Part shown: positions 44,300 to 53,006 of the stretch, piece after piece
Layout: every line of letters starts with the position of its first letter
Numbering within the stretch: position 1 is the first letter of the stretch
From: Blastococcus colisei
GTDB taxonomy: Bacteria > Actinomycetota > Actinomycetes > Mycobacteriales > Geodermatophilaceae
Direction: 5' to 3'
DNA length: 64,000 bases
NCBI RefSeq assembly: GCF_006717095.1
Contig: NZ_VFQE01000001.1
Coordinates: 1,550,001 to 1,614,000 of the forward strand
The notes under the pieces: generated by a model
What the model was told of the DNA's origin: nothing
The model's input: the letters and a program-made list of their open reading frames with translations, nothing else
Database searches by the model: none
Program-made: the position numbers and the translations under genes

Positions 44300-45631
44300 G
44301 TGTCGTCCGTCGACCGTCTCTGGGAATCTGCCCGGACGCTGCCCTGGAACCACCGGCCCGACAGGCAGGACATAGCCACGATCATCTCGGCCATACGCCC
44401 GTCGGATCGGATCATCGGCGTGCACCGCGTGGCGTGGTCGCTGACCTCGGCGGGCGTCCTAGTCGTGACGAATCGGGCGCTGCTCGTCGGTGACGACCAT
44501 TCGGGTCACCAGTGGAATTGGGCGCTGGCTGCAGCACCGCCCGCTTTCCGGGTCGGTTCCAAGGCACTCGCTATCCCGCGCACGAGCATCCGCCGGATCG
44601 AGCTGACCGCGTCCGGCATCGCCATCTTCACGGATTCGGGGCCGGTTGACCTGCCGGCGCGGGCAGGGCCGAATCGGCACGAGAAGCTCGAGTGGATGCT
44701 GCGCTTGATCGACCCTGGGAACGCGGCACCACTCGGGGGATTGCCGCCCGAGGCGGAGACGGTCGTGGAAGAGGACACGCCGTACCCAGGACTGTGGAGC
44801 GGGCGCGAGCGCATCGACGGCCTGATCGTCGTCACCCGCGCGCGCCCCGACGACGACGCCGGGTCCGACTTGGTCTCGTCCGCGGGCAGGGCTTGGCGGC
44901 GCCTGCCCCGCTGGACGCAGTGGGTCGTGTCGATCGCGATCTTCCTCGGGCTGCAGACCTTCGCTGCGCCGGGCGGTGTGGCGTATGTGGTCCTCATGGT
45001 GCTGTTCCTCGGCTGGACCGACCCGGAGAAGAGTGCCGAGCGCCGCGCCGCCGCCAGGCGGCGCCCCCGGGCGGGATCGCCGGAGGCGGTGCTGGCCGCT
45101 TCGGGGTCGATCGAGGCGCGGGTGGCTGGGGCGGCGTACCGCGCCTGGGAGGAGACGGTGCGCGAGCCCTCCTGGTCCTCGCCAGCGATGGCCGGGACGC
45201 GCGAGTCCTTCGACGGGCAGCGGGAGGTAGACACCATCGTCGACCTGGCGATCCGGATCCACGCCGCCCGAGACGAGCTCGGCATCCAGCCGGACGGGTC
45301 GCTGGCCGACTACTGGCGGCAGCAGATGGACGCGCTGGACCGGGCTGCCCTGCGGCTCGGGGATCGGGCCGACGCCTTGATCCGCCACCGGGATCAGGCT
45401 GCCGAGCTCTCCGCCGAACTGGGGCAGCTAGCCGAGCTCGAGCGGCTGGAGCGATCTGCGCTCGTGGTCGACGACCTGACCCTCGCGACCGCGGCGGCGC
45501 CTGGGCGCGACGGTCAGACGCCGGTGTCGGAGCAGATCACGGCCGCTCGCCAGACGGTGGGCGAGCTCATCGACCTGATGACCCGCACGCGGGCGCCACT
45601 GGCCGAACCGGCTCAGCCACCGACCCCCTAG
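44300..45631 (+). CDS. Membrane protein with PH-like N-terminus and coiled-coil C-terminus
   Basis: About 443 residues from the GTG at 44300 (GGAGGG upstream), or 475 if the GTG at 44204 is used. The N-terminal 130 residues have alternating strands (IIGVHRVAWSLTSAGVLVVTNRALLVG; IPRTSIRRIELTASGIAIFT) like bacterial PH-type domains. Two transmembrane helices follow (WVVSIAIFLGLQTFA; VAYVVLMVLFLGW), then a helical cytoplasmic part. No known family was recognised. It belongs to the envelope operon by spacing and orientation. Confidence 0.68.
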   Translation: MSSVDRLWESARTLPWNHRPDRQDIATIISAIRPSDRIIGVHRVAWSLTSAGVLVVTNRALLVGDDHSGHQWNWALAAAPPAFRVGSKALAIPRTSIRRIELTASGIAIFTDSGPVDLPARAGPNRHEKLEWMLRLIDPGNAAPLGGLPPEAETVVEEDTPYPGLWSGRERIDGLIVVTRARPDDDAGSDLVSSAGRAWRRLPRWTQWVVSIAIFLGLQTFAAPGGVAYVVLMVLFLGWTDPEKSAERRAAARRRPRAGSPEAVLAASGSIEARVAGAAYRAWEETVREPSWSSPAMAGTRESFDGQREVDTIVDLAIRIHAARDELGIQPDGSLADYWRQQMDALDRAALRLGDRADALIRHRDQAAELSAELGQLAELERLERSALVVDDLTLATAAAPGRDGQTPVSEQITAARQTVGELIDLMTRTRAPLAEPAQPPTP

Positions 45632-45683
45632 CCAGTTCCGCCGCACCGCCCGACGCACCTGCGAAACTCTTGGAGACCGGTAC

Positions 45684-46145
45684 ATGTACCCCGACCCGCC
45701 CGATCGGTCGTCCGCGCGCACCGACGCCGTCCGCGGGATCGTCGTGCTGCTCGTCGTCGTCGTCGGACTCGCCGTCTTCTTCTGGGACGGCGCGGCGGGC
45801 GATGCCACCGAGGCCGACCCGGCGACCGCTCTGCCATCGGCGACCGCCTCATCGGGGCCCACACGGTCGGTCGCCCCGACCACCACGGCGCCGCCCACCC
45901 GCAACCAGGCCCGCATGCCCGACCTGGCCGGCGTCCGGCTTGACGCCGCCACGGAACAGCTCTCGGACTTGGGACGCGCCACCGGCGTCGACATCGGCCA
46001 TCCCAGCTCGCACGACCTCTCCCCGCGTGACCGGTCGCAGTGGGCGGACGGGAACTGGACTGTCGTCACCACCCGGCCCGCGGCAGGGCGACCGGTGATG
46101 GACGGGACCGACCTAGTCGGCGTGCGAGCATCGCCGGGTGGCTGA
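45684..46145 (+). CDS. Single-pass membrane protein with PASTA-like extracellular domain
   Basis: A 153-residue protein. One transmembrane helix (GIVVLLVVVVGLAVFFW), a Thr/Pro/Ala-rich stalk, and a C-terminal MPDLAGVRLDAATEQLSDLG segment with a later RPAAGRPVMDGTDLVGVRAS, the pattern of a PASTA domain. PASTA domains recognise muropeptides or peptidoglycan. It ends the module; its last eight bases overlap the start of the carboxylase gene. Together with the OmpA lipoprotein it gives the module two wall-contacting parts. Confidence 0.75.
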   Translation: MYPDPPDRSSARTDAVRGIVVLLVVVVGLAVFFWDGAAGDATEADPATALPSATASSGPTRSVAPTTTAPPTRNQARMPDLAGVRLDAATEQLSDLGRATGVDIGHPSSHDLSPRDRSQWADGNWTVVTTRPAAGRPVMDGTDLVGVRASPGG

Positions 46146-49100
46146 CTCTCACCGCCTGCTGATCGCCAATCGCGGGGAGATCGCCGTCCGCATCGCTCGC
46201 GCCGCGGCGGCCGAGGGGATGACCAGCGTCGCCGTCACCGCTGCTGACGAGCCTGACGCAGCTCACCTCGCCGCCGCTCACGAGGCCTACGTCCTCCCCG
46301 GCAGCGGCCCGGCCGCCTACCTCGACGCCGACGCGATCGTGCAGGCCGCTATCGCTACCGGCTGCGACCTCCTCCATCCCGGCTACGGGTTCCTCTCTGA
46401 GAGCCCCGACCTGCCCGACGCCTGCGAGGACGCCAGCAGCCGGCGCGGCTCCCCGCTCGTCTTCGTCGGCCCCAGTCCCAAGGCGCTCGTGGTCCTCGGC
46501 GACAAGGTGCTCGCCCGCGGGCTCGCGGAGAAGGCCGGCATCCCCGTGCTCCCAGGCCTCGGCGTCCAGGTGGACGTCGCCGTCGTCACGAGCCTCATGG
46601 AGGAACGGGGCGCCGTCATGCTGAAGCCCCGCTTCGGCGGGGGCGGCCGAGGCACCCGCGTCGTCCGCCGGGGCGACGACGTGCAGGCGGCGATCCGCAG
46701 CGCCACGGCCGACGCGCGTGCAGCCTTCGGGAACGCCGCGCTCCTCGCCGAGACGTTCCTCCACCCCGCCCGGCACATCGAGGTCCAGGTCCTCGGCGAC
46801 AGCAAGGGAGCCGTCGTCGTCCTCGGCGACCGGGACTGCTCGCTGCAGCGCTCGCGGCAGAAGATCTTCGAGATCGCCCCTGCGCCTAACCTGCCCGACT
46901 CCGTCCGCACCCAGCTGCACGACGCCGCCAGGAAGCTGGCGACGGAGGTATCGCTACGCGGCCTCGCCACCGTCGAGTTCCTCGTCTCCGCCGGCGACCC
47001 CGAGCGCTTCGTCTTCCTCGAGTGCAACCCGCGTTTGCAGGTAGAGCACACCGTCACCGAGGAGACGACCGGCCTCGACCTCGTGCGCCTGCAGCTACGG
47101 GTCGCCACGGGCGCCACCCTCGCCGACCTCGGCCTCGCCGACGGCGCACCCCTCCCGCTCGGGTGGGCCGTCCAGGCCCGCGTCAACGCCGAGACCATCA
47201 CCGCCGACGGCGTCGTCGTCCCCTCCGCCGGCACCATCACCTCGCTCGCCCTCCCCGGCGGGCCCGGCGTCCGCGTCGACACCGCCGCCCGACCCGGCGT
47301 CGAGCAGAGCCCGCGCTACGACTCGCTGCTGGCGAAGGTCGTCGTCCACGAGAGGCAGGGCGAGCTTGGCGACGCACTCCGCCACCTGGACCGGGCGCTG
47401 GCCGAGGTCGACGTCCGCGGCATCGCCACCAACACCGCCTTCCTCCGCGCCGTCCTCACCGACCCCGACGTCCTCGCCGGGCGGGCCACCACCACGCTCG
47501 TCGACGACAAGGTCGCCGAGCTGGTCGCGAAGGCACCGCAGCACGCCGAGCCGGAGGAGCGCTCCGAGCAGCTCACCCCCGACGAGGACGCCTTGCGGGC
47601 CTCCGTCCCCGGCACCGTCGTCGCCGTCGAGGCCACCGCGGGCACGACAGTGAAGCCCGGGGGAGCGGTCGTCGTCCTGGAGGCGATGAAGATGGAGCAC
47701 GTCGTTGCGCTCCCGGCCGGCGGCACCGTCCTCCGCATCGCCGTCCAGCTGGGCGACACCGTCCAGCAGGGCCAGCTGCTCGCCACCGTCGAGCACTACG
47801 ACGGCGACGCCGAGCAGGACCAGGACCAGCACGACCTCGACGCAGACCGCGCCGACCTCGCCGAGGTCAGACGCCGCCACGAGCAGGGCCTCGACGAGCA
47901 CCGCACCGAGGCGGTGGCCAGACGGCACGCCCAGGGCCGCCGCACCGCCCGCGAGAACCTCGCCGACCTCGTCGACGAGGGCAGCTTCCTCGAGTACGGG
48001 CCGCTGGTCTTCGCCGCCCAGGAGCGCCGCCGCAGCCGGGAGGAGCTGCAGGAGCGCACCCCGGCGGACGGCGTCGTCGGCGGGCTGGCCGACATCAACG
48101 GCGACCCGGCCGTCGTCGTCTCCTACGACTACACCGTCCTCGCCGGCACCCAGGGCATGCGCGGCCACCTCAAGAAGGACCGATTGTTCGAGCTGGCCGA
48201 GAAACGCCGGCTGCCCGTCATCCTCTTCGCCGAGGGCGGCGGCGGCCGGCCCGGCGACGTCGACCACCCGGTCGTCTCCGCGCTCGACACCGCGGCGTTC
48301 ACCCTGTTCGGCCGGCTCTCCGGGCTCGTCCCGACCGTCGGCATCGCCAGCGGCCGCTGCTTCGCCGGCAACGCCGCGCTGCTCGGCACCTGCGACGTCG
48401 TCATCGCCACCGAGGACGCGAACATCGGCATGGGCGGCCCCGCGATGATCGAGGGCGGCGGACTGGGCGTGGTGGCGCCCGAGGAGATCGGCCCGATCGA
48501 CGTCCAGCACGCCAACGGCGTCGTCGACATCCGGGTCGCCGACGACGCGGCCGCCGTCGCGGCGGCCAGAAAATACCTCTCCTACTTCCAGGGCCCGGTA
48601 GCCGACTGGACGGCGCCCGACCAGCGTGCGCTCCGCCATTTGGTCCCGGAGAACCGCAAGCGGGTCTACGACATGCGCGCCGTCCTGCACGCGTTCGCGG
48701 ACGAGGACAGCGTGCTCGAGCTCCGCGACGGCTGGGGCGCCGGCATGGTCACCGCGCTGGCCCGGGTCGAGGGCGCGCCGATCGGCGTCATCGCCAACGT
48801 GCCCACCCACCTCGGCGGCGCCATCGACGCCGACGCCGCCGACAAGGCCGCCCGCTTCCTGCAGCTCTGCGACGCGCACGGGCTGCCGGTCGTCTCGCTC
48901 TGCGACACCCCGGGCTTCATGGTCGGCCCCGAGTCGGAGAAGACGGCGACCGTCCGCCACTTCTCCCGGCTGTTCGTCATCGGCGCCAACCTGTCGGTCC
49001 CGATCGGCACCGTCGTCGTCCGCAAGGCCTACGGCCTCGGCGCGCAGGCCATGGCCGGCGGCAGCACGAAGGTCCCGCGGTTCACCGTCGGCTGGCCGTC

Positions 49101-49380
49101 GAGCGAGTTCGGCCCGATGGGCCTGGAGGGCGCGGTGCGCCTCGGCATGCGCCGGGAGCTGGCGGCCATCGAGGACGACGCCGAGCGCGCCGCCGCCTAC
49201 GACGCGGCGGTGGCCGCGGCGTACGAGAAGGGCAAGGGCCTCAACGTGGCCGCCCACTGGGAGATCGACGACGTCATCGACCCCGCCGACACCCGCCGGT
49301 GGATCACCACCCTGACCCGCGAGGTCGCTGACACACCCAGCCGGGAAGGTCGGGTGCGGCCCAACGTGGACACCTGGTGA
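46138..49380 (+). CDS. Single-chain biotin-dependent acyl-CoA carboxylase (BC-BCCP-CT fusion)
   Basis: A 1,080-residue protein uniting all carboxylase activities. Biotin carboxylase: LLIANRGEIAVRIARAA, the ATP-grasp loop KPRFGGGGRGTRVV, and FLECNPRLQVEHTVTEETTGLD. Biotin carrier: VVLEAMKMEHVV near residue 522. Carboxyltransferase: from about residue 590, with GGLADINGDPAVVVSYDYTVLAG, GIASGRCFAGNAALLG and a C-terminal KAYGLGAQAMAGGS. It would carboxylate acetyl-, propionyl- or longer acyl-CoA. An insertion near residue 97 (DASSRRGSPLVFVGP) lengthens a loop. The GTG overlaps the preceding gene. The 3' end contains a 40-bp sequence repeated at 53031. Confidence 0.9.
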   Translation: MADSHRLLIANRGEIAVRIARAAAAEGMTSVAVTAADEPDAAHLAAAHEAYVLPGSGPAAYLDADAIVQAAIATGCDLLHPGYGFLSESPDLPDACEDASSRRGSPLVFVGPSPKALVVLGDKVLARGLAEKAGIPVLPGLGVQVDVAVVTSLMEERGAVMLKPRFGGGGRGTRVVRRGDDVQAAIRSATADARAAFGNAALLAETFLHPARHIEVQVLGDSKGAVVVLGDRDCSLQRSRQKIFEIAPAPNLPDSVRTQLHDAARKLATEVSLRGLATVEFLVSAGDPERFVFLECNPRLQVEHTVTEETTGLDLVRLQLRVATGATLADLGLADGAPLPLGWAVQARVNAETITADGVVVPSAGTITSLALPGGPGVRVDTAARPGVEQSPRYDSLLAKVVVHERQGELGDALRHLDRALAEVDVRGIATNTAFLRAVLTDPDVLAGRATTTLVDDKVAELVAKAPQHAEPEERSEQLTPDEDALRASVPGTVVAVEATAGTTVKPGGAVVVLEAMKMEHVVALPAGGTVLRIAVQLGDTVQQGQLLATVEHYDGDAEQDQDQHDLDADRADLAEVRRRHEQGLDEHRTEAVARRHAQGRRTARENLADLVDEGSFLEYGPLVFAAQERRRSREELQERTPADGVVGGLADINGDPAVVVSYDYTVLAGTQGMRGHLKKDRLFELAEKRRLPVILFAEGGGGRPGDVDHPVVSALDTAAFTLFGRLSGLVPTVGIASGRCFAGNAALLGTCDVVIATEDANIGMGGPAMIEGGGLGVVAPEEIGPIDVQHANGVVDIRVADDAAAVAAARKYLSYFQGPVADWTAPDQRALRHLVPENRKRVYDMRAVLHAFADEDSVLELRDGWGAGMVTALARVEGAPIGVIANVPTHLGGAIDADAADKAARFLQLCDAHGLPVVSLCDTPGFMVGPESEKTATVRHFSRLFVIGANLSVPIGTVVVRKAYGLGAQAMAGGSTKVPRFTVGWPSSEFGPMGLEGAVRLGMRRELAAIEDDAERAAAYDAAVAAAYEKGKGLNVAAHWEIDDVIDPADTRRWITTLTREVADTPSREGRVRPNVDTW
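49181..49220 (+). repeat. 40-bp segment of the carboxylase gene repeated at 53031-53070
   Basis: Within the carboxyltransferase region coding for ERAAAYDAAVAAAY. It matches 53031-53070 at 39 of 40 bases on the same strand. The second copy is outside any carboxylase gene. Confidence 0.75.
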
Positions 49381-49501
49381 CGGCCTGCCGGGGCCGTCGC
49401 CAGCGCGGGGTGGCCCGCGGGTGCCTTGTGGATCCGGCGGACGGGTCCACAGATCTGACCGAGGCGCCTCGCAGCGCTAGCGACCGCGGCAGGGTCAGGG
49501 C

Positions 49502-50443
49502 ATGTCCTCCTCCCGGCGTCGCTTCCATCCCTCGTTGCTCGACATGCCGATGTCCGACGAGCGCATCCCGGTACCGCTGCTCTCGGACGTCGACCTTCCC
49601 TCGTCAGTGCGCGTCGACCTCCCCGCTGCCGGCCGGCTCCGGCTGGGCGACGTCGACCTCGGTGTCGGCCGCCCCGCCGTGGCGCGCGGCCTCATCCCCG
49701 AGGCGGCGACCCCGCCGGCGTCGGCGCTGTGGCTGGCCGACCGCGGAAGCCACGACGCTGCGGCCGGCTGGCGGCGGCTGGTCGACCTCTTCCCCGGGAC
49801 GGGTCTGTGGCCGCTGGTGCTGACACCGCTCTCCGCAGACCACCTGCACCGCCCCTGGGACTCCGGAGAACTGGAGCCGATTCCCCTCGCGGACGTCGAC
49901 GCACTCCGCCCGGAAACCGTGCTGGCCGAGGGGTGGGCGGACAGCCTCGTCCCGATCGGGACCGATCCCTACGTCGAGCACCTTCGGCCGTTCGGCGCGG
50001 AGTTCCCCGGGTTGTCGGCGCCGCTGCAGCGTGCGGCTCCTCCCGCCTCGGTGCCCGCGGACGCCGTCGCGCTGGGGGGATGGACGCGGATCGGCCTGGT
50101 GCCGTGCCGGCGCCCCGCCGATGCGGTCGCCTCGATCGGGTGGCACGGTGCGATCAACAGCAGGAGCGCCGCCCAGGTCTCCGCCGTCCTCCGGAGCTGG
50201 GAGGAGCGGTTCGGCGTCGTTCTCGCGGGGCTCGGGTTCGCCACGCTCACCCTCCTGGTGCCTCGCCCGCCGAGGAACGAGTCGGAGGCGCTCCCCATCG
50301 CGGCCGAACTGGCGGCACTGTGCCCCGACGTGCTGGCGGAGGACGGCCCGGTGGACGGCTTCGGCTACGCGGCGGGCGGCACGGTCGCCGGTCTGGCGGA
50401 GCTCCTCGTCGACCGGCCGGTCTGGAAGCTGTGGTGGGACTGA
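49502..50443 (+). CDS. DUF4253 domain protein
   Basis: A 313-residue protein whose C-terminal half matches DUF4253: WTRIGLVPCRRPADAVASIGWHGAINSRSAAQVSAVLRSWEERFG, VVLAGLGFATLTLLVPRPP, and a final GTVAGLAELLVDRPVWKLWWD. The N-terminal half includes GLWPLVLTPLSADHLHRPWDSGE. ATG at 49502 with a weak site. DUF4253 proteins are common in actinobacteria and have no established biochemical role. It is separated from the carboxylase by 121 bp. Confidence 0.82.
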   Translation: MSSSRRRFHPSLLDMPMSDERIPVPLLSDVDLPSSVRVDLPAAGRLRLGDVDLGVGRPAVARGLIPEAATPPASALWLADRGSHDAAAGWRRLVDLFPGTGLWPLVLTPLSADHLHRPWDSGELEPIPLADVDALRPETVLAEGWADSLVPIGTDPYVEHLRPFGAEFPGLSAPLQRAAPPASVPADAVALGGWTRIGLVPCRRPADAVASIGWHGAINSRSAAQVSAVLRSWEERFGVVLAGLGFATLTLLVPRPPRNESEALPIAAELAALCPDVLAEDGPVDGFGYAAGGTVAGLAELLVDRPVWKLWWD

Positions 50444-50564
50444 ATGGGGCGTCAGCGGCCGCGGGTCGCCATCCCGCGGGACTCCCATCACCGGTCCTCG
50501 ATGGCAGCGATCGGCTGGAGGCGAAGGGGCCAGAAGGTCCGGACGGTGGACACTTCAGCAACGG

Positions 50565-50589
50565 AACGGTATCTACGATCCGTTATATT
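50565..50589 (+). promoter_or_regulatory. Operator and -10 box of the XRE-nucleotidyltransferase gene
   Basis: AACGG (50565) and CCGTT (50580-50584) with inner ATC/GAT form an inverted repeat, imperfect by one base. TATATT at 50584-50589 is a strong -10 box and lies seven bases before the GTG at 50596, which fits a leaderless transcript. Autorepression by the XRE domain is the likely control, by inference. Confidence 0.5.
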
Positions 50590-50595
50590 GCGCGG

Positions 50596-51120
50596 GTGCC
50601 GGTGATCGAGTCCGCGGGCAGCTTGCTGCAGGAGGCGCGTCGACGTGCGGGCATGACGCAGGCCCAGCTCGCGCAGCGCGCCGGCACCACTCAGAGCGCG
50701 ATCAGCGCCTACGAGTCGGGCCGGCGCCAGCCTTCCCTACCGGTTCTTCTCGGCATGCTCGCCGCCACCGGCCACGTCCTCGAGGGTTCTCTGGTGGCGG
50801 CCGAGCCCGCGCGTCCGGCGCCGCTCGCAGGCGTGCTCGGCCGGCGCGTACACCGACACCGGCGGGAAATCACGAGCATCGCTGCGCGATACGGAGCTCG
50901 AGACGTCCGCGTCTTCGGCAGCGTTGCGCGCGGCACCGAGAGGACCGACAGCGACATCGATCTCCTGATCGACCTGCCCGCCGGCACGGGTCTGTTCGCG
51001 CTCGGGAGTCTGCGTCACGACCTCGAGGAACTCTTGGCCACCCGAGTCGACGTCGTCCCCGCCGACAGGCTCAAGCCCGAAGTCCGGGCCCGCATCGACG
51101 CCGACCTCGTCTCATTGTGA
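50596..51120 (+). CDS. XRE DNA-binding domain fused to MNT-type nucleotidyltransferase
   Basis: A 174-residue protein. The N-terminal XRE helix-turn-helix is LLQEARRRAGMTQAQLAQRA then TTQSAISAYESGRRQP. The C-terminal minimal nucleotidyltransferase has VFGSVARGTERTDSDIDLLID with the GS motif at 108-109 and Asp120/Asp122. MNT proteins act as antitoxins that modify HEPN toxins (type VII, MntA-HepT), and XRE-MNT fusions are a known variant. The stop overlaps a GTG that begins a HepT-like frame, but that frame is cut after about 26 codons. The antitoxin is therefore probably an orphan. Confidence 0.85.
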   Translation: MPVIESAGSLLQEARRRAGMTQAQLAQRAGTTQSAISAYESGRRQPSLPVLLGMLAATGHVLEGSLVAAEPARPAPLAGVLGRRVHRHRREITSIAARYGARDVRVFGSVARGTERTDSDIDLLIDLPAGTGLFALGSLRHDLEELLATRVDVVPADRLKPEVRARIDADLVSL

Positions 51121-51194
51121 GTCGCTACCGGCGCCAGCGGTTGCTGGGCGTCCAGGCTGCCCTCGATGCGATCGACTCCCATGTCAGTCGCGGA
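51117..51194 (+). pseudogene. Truncated HepT/HEPN toxin start
   Basis: The GTG at 51117 overlaps the preceding stop in GTGA, and the frame reads SRYRRQRLLGVQAALDAIDS and then HVSRG, matching the first helix of MNT-associated HEPN proteins. After that the reading loses all similarity and enters the 3' end of the convergent gene. The R-x4-6-H catalytic motif is absent. I infer deletion of the rest of the toxin. Confidence 0.6.
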
Positions 51195-51221
51195 CGCCCC
51201 CGCCAGCGGCCCCCCCGACTG

Positions 51222-53006
51222 TCACCGCAGCCTGTCGCGGGCCGCGATGATCTCGGCCCGCCTGCCGCTGGTCAGATAGTCGGGCGCACCGAGCGGCGAT
51301 TCGTTGTAGACCCACTCGTCGGCGTCGATGCCGAGCGCGCGCAGGAGCGGCTTGGCGCGCTGGGAGGGGCTGCTCGACCGGACGCCCAGGCAGCCCATCA
51401 GGTCCTTGACGGACGGCGATCCGCGGTCGAGCAGACGGTTGGCCCGGGCCACCATCCAGCAGACCGTCGCGGCGGTCAGGTCGGCCCGCGACCGTCCGGC
51501 GACGAGTTGCGGAGCGGCAGTGGCCAGGCGCGCGAGGAGCCGGCGGGCCGCCGTCCTCAGCTCGACGTCGAAGAGCTCGTCGCAGCAGCGGTCGACCAGG
51601 ACGAGCACCTCGGCGACGTGCTCATGGACGTCGTCGGGCACCTGCCGCCAGTCGAACTGCTCATCGGGCAGCGGCTCGGCATCCAGCCGCTCCAGCGCCT
51701 CGGGTCCACCGACGGCCCCCTGCCAGGTCGTCAGCGCACGGGCGCGGTACTCCGCAGCCAGCTCCTCAGGTGTGCGCAGGGCCTCGTCGAGGCCGAGCGC
51801 CCCCATCCTGGCCAGCAGTGCCTCCGGGCCCTGGGGGCGAGCGGAGCGGATGGTCTGCTGGTACTCCGGCTCCCAGTCGTCGACGGCGGCCAGGGTGTCT
51901 GTCGTCAGCTCGGCGCGAAGGCCCCGCTCGGCGTGGGCGAAGCGGATGAACGCGCGCAGCAGGTCCGGCGCCTTCGCCAGGTAGCCGACGTCGGCGACGA
52001 TCTTGCGAGGGATCCAGTCGGTCAGCAGGATCTCGACGCTGGTCGGGCTCCAGCGCAGGGGGTCGCCGGGGCCGTAGTCGGCGCCGAACCACAGCAGGTC
52101 GTCGAGCAGGCCGCGGGAGTCGCCGTCGTCGAGCCCGGTCCCGAAGGGCGAGGCGAGGAAACGCTCGACCAGCGCAGTCCGGGCGTCGTCCGGCCAGTCG
52201 GGCCGCACCCAGCCGCTGCCCCCGGTCGGGAACAGACCGAGCGCCCACCGGACGAAGGGACGACTGGCCGGCCAGCTGTCGGTCTCGATCGGCGGGAACA
52301 TGATCGCACCGAAGTCGATCGCCTCGGTCAGCATCGCGCGGGCGTCGGCGGGGTCGAGGTCGGTCAGCGTGACGTCGGGATCGTCGATGGCGTCCTCGAG
52401 CGTGGGCACGAGGTCGTCGAGCCGGTCCGGAACGGGGAACGAGTCCTTGACCACCGTGCCCATGTTGTGGTCGACGAGGGTGACGACGGACAGCTCGAAC
52501 CCACCGGCCAGCCGGACGGCGAGGACGATGTTCTCCGAGTCGCCCAGGACGTGCCGCATGCGCACCACCCGCTCGACCGGCTGCGCCGCATCCAGGCTCA
52601 GCAGCCAGCGCGGCAGGACGTGGCCGCGCGCGGAAACTTCCCGGTGCGCTCGCCTGCGCAGCACGTCGTCACCCGACAACCCGGCGAGGGCGGTCAGCAG
52701 CGCGGACGTCTCACGCAGGTCGACGGTGAAGAAGCTGTCGATGAACTCGTCGCGGTCGGGCGGGGACGGCTCGGCCGGCCGGCCGAACGAGGGGCGCTGC
52801 TCGAACGTGGCCAGGATCGAGCTGGCCAGACCGAGCAGGGGCAGCGGCGATCCGGAGTCGAGCGCGGCGGCGACGTCGTCCATCAGGTCGGTCTCGCGAG
52901 GGTCACCCGTCGGTCCGCGCCGCACCGGTCGTCGCCCGGAGCGGGCGGGCCGCTCCCGGTGAGCCTGGGCCCGGCGAGCCTTCTCGCGGCGCGAGCGCTT
53001 CGACAT
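51222..53006 (-). CDS. Hypothetical 594-residue protein
   Basis: From the ATG at 53006: an Arg-rich start (MSKRSRREKARRAQAHRER), then an acidic, Trp-containing body with FTVDLRETSALLTALAGLSG, LAVRLAGGFELSVVTLVDHNMG and a C-terminal TAATVCWMVARANRLL that resembles DUF6398-like tails. The last helix, SPSVKDLMGCLGVRSSS, suggests a nucleic-acid or regulatory contact. I do not recognise a function. It overlaps the last part of the upstream TPR-like frame by about 124 bp, suggesting that gene has lost its true end. Confidence 0.65.
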   Translation of the reverse strand: MSKRSRREKARRAQAHRERPARSGRRPVRRGPTGDPRETDLMDDVAAALDSGSPLPLLGLASSILATFEQRPSFGRPAEPSPPDRDEFIDSFFTVDLRETSALLTALAGLSGDDVLRRRAHREVSARGHVLPRWLLSLDAAQPVERVVRMRHVLGDSENIVLAVRLAGGFELSVVTLVDHNMGTVVKDSFPVPDRLDDLVPTLEDAIDDPDVTLTDLDPADARAMLTEAIDFGAIMFPPIETDSWPASRPFVRWALGLFPTGGSGWVRPDWPDDARTALVERFLASPFGTGLDDGDSRGLLDDLLWFGADYGPGDPLRWSPTSVEILLTDWIPRKIVADVGYLAKAPDLLRAFIRFAHAERGLRAELTTDTLAAVDDWEPEYQQTIRSARPQGPEALLARMGALGLDEALRTPEELAAEYRARALTTWQGAVGGPEALERLDAEPLPDEQFDWRQVPDDVHEHVAEVLVLVDRCCDELFDVELRTAARRLLARLATAAPQLVAGRSRADLTAATVCWMVARANRLLDRGSPSVKDLMGCLGVRSSSPSQRAKPLLRALGIDADEWVYNESPLGAPDYLTSGRRAEIIAARDRLR

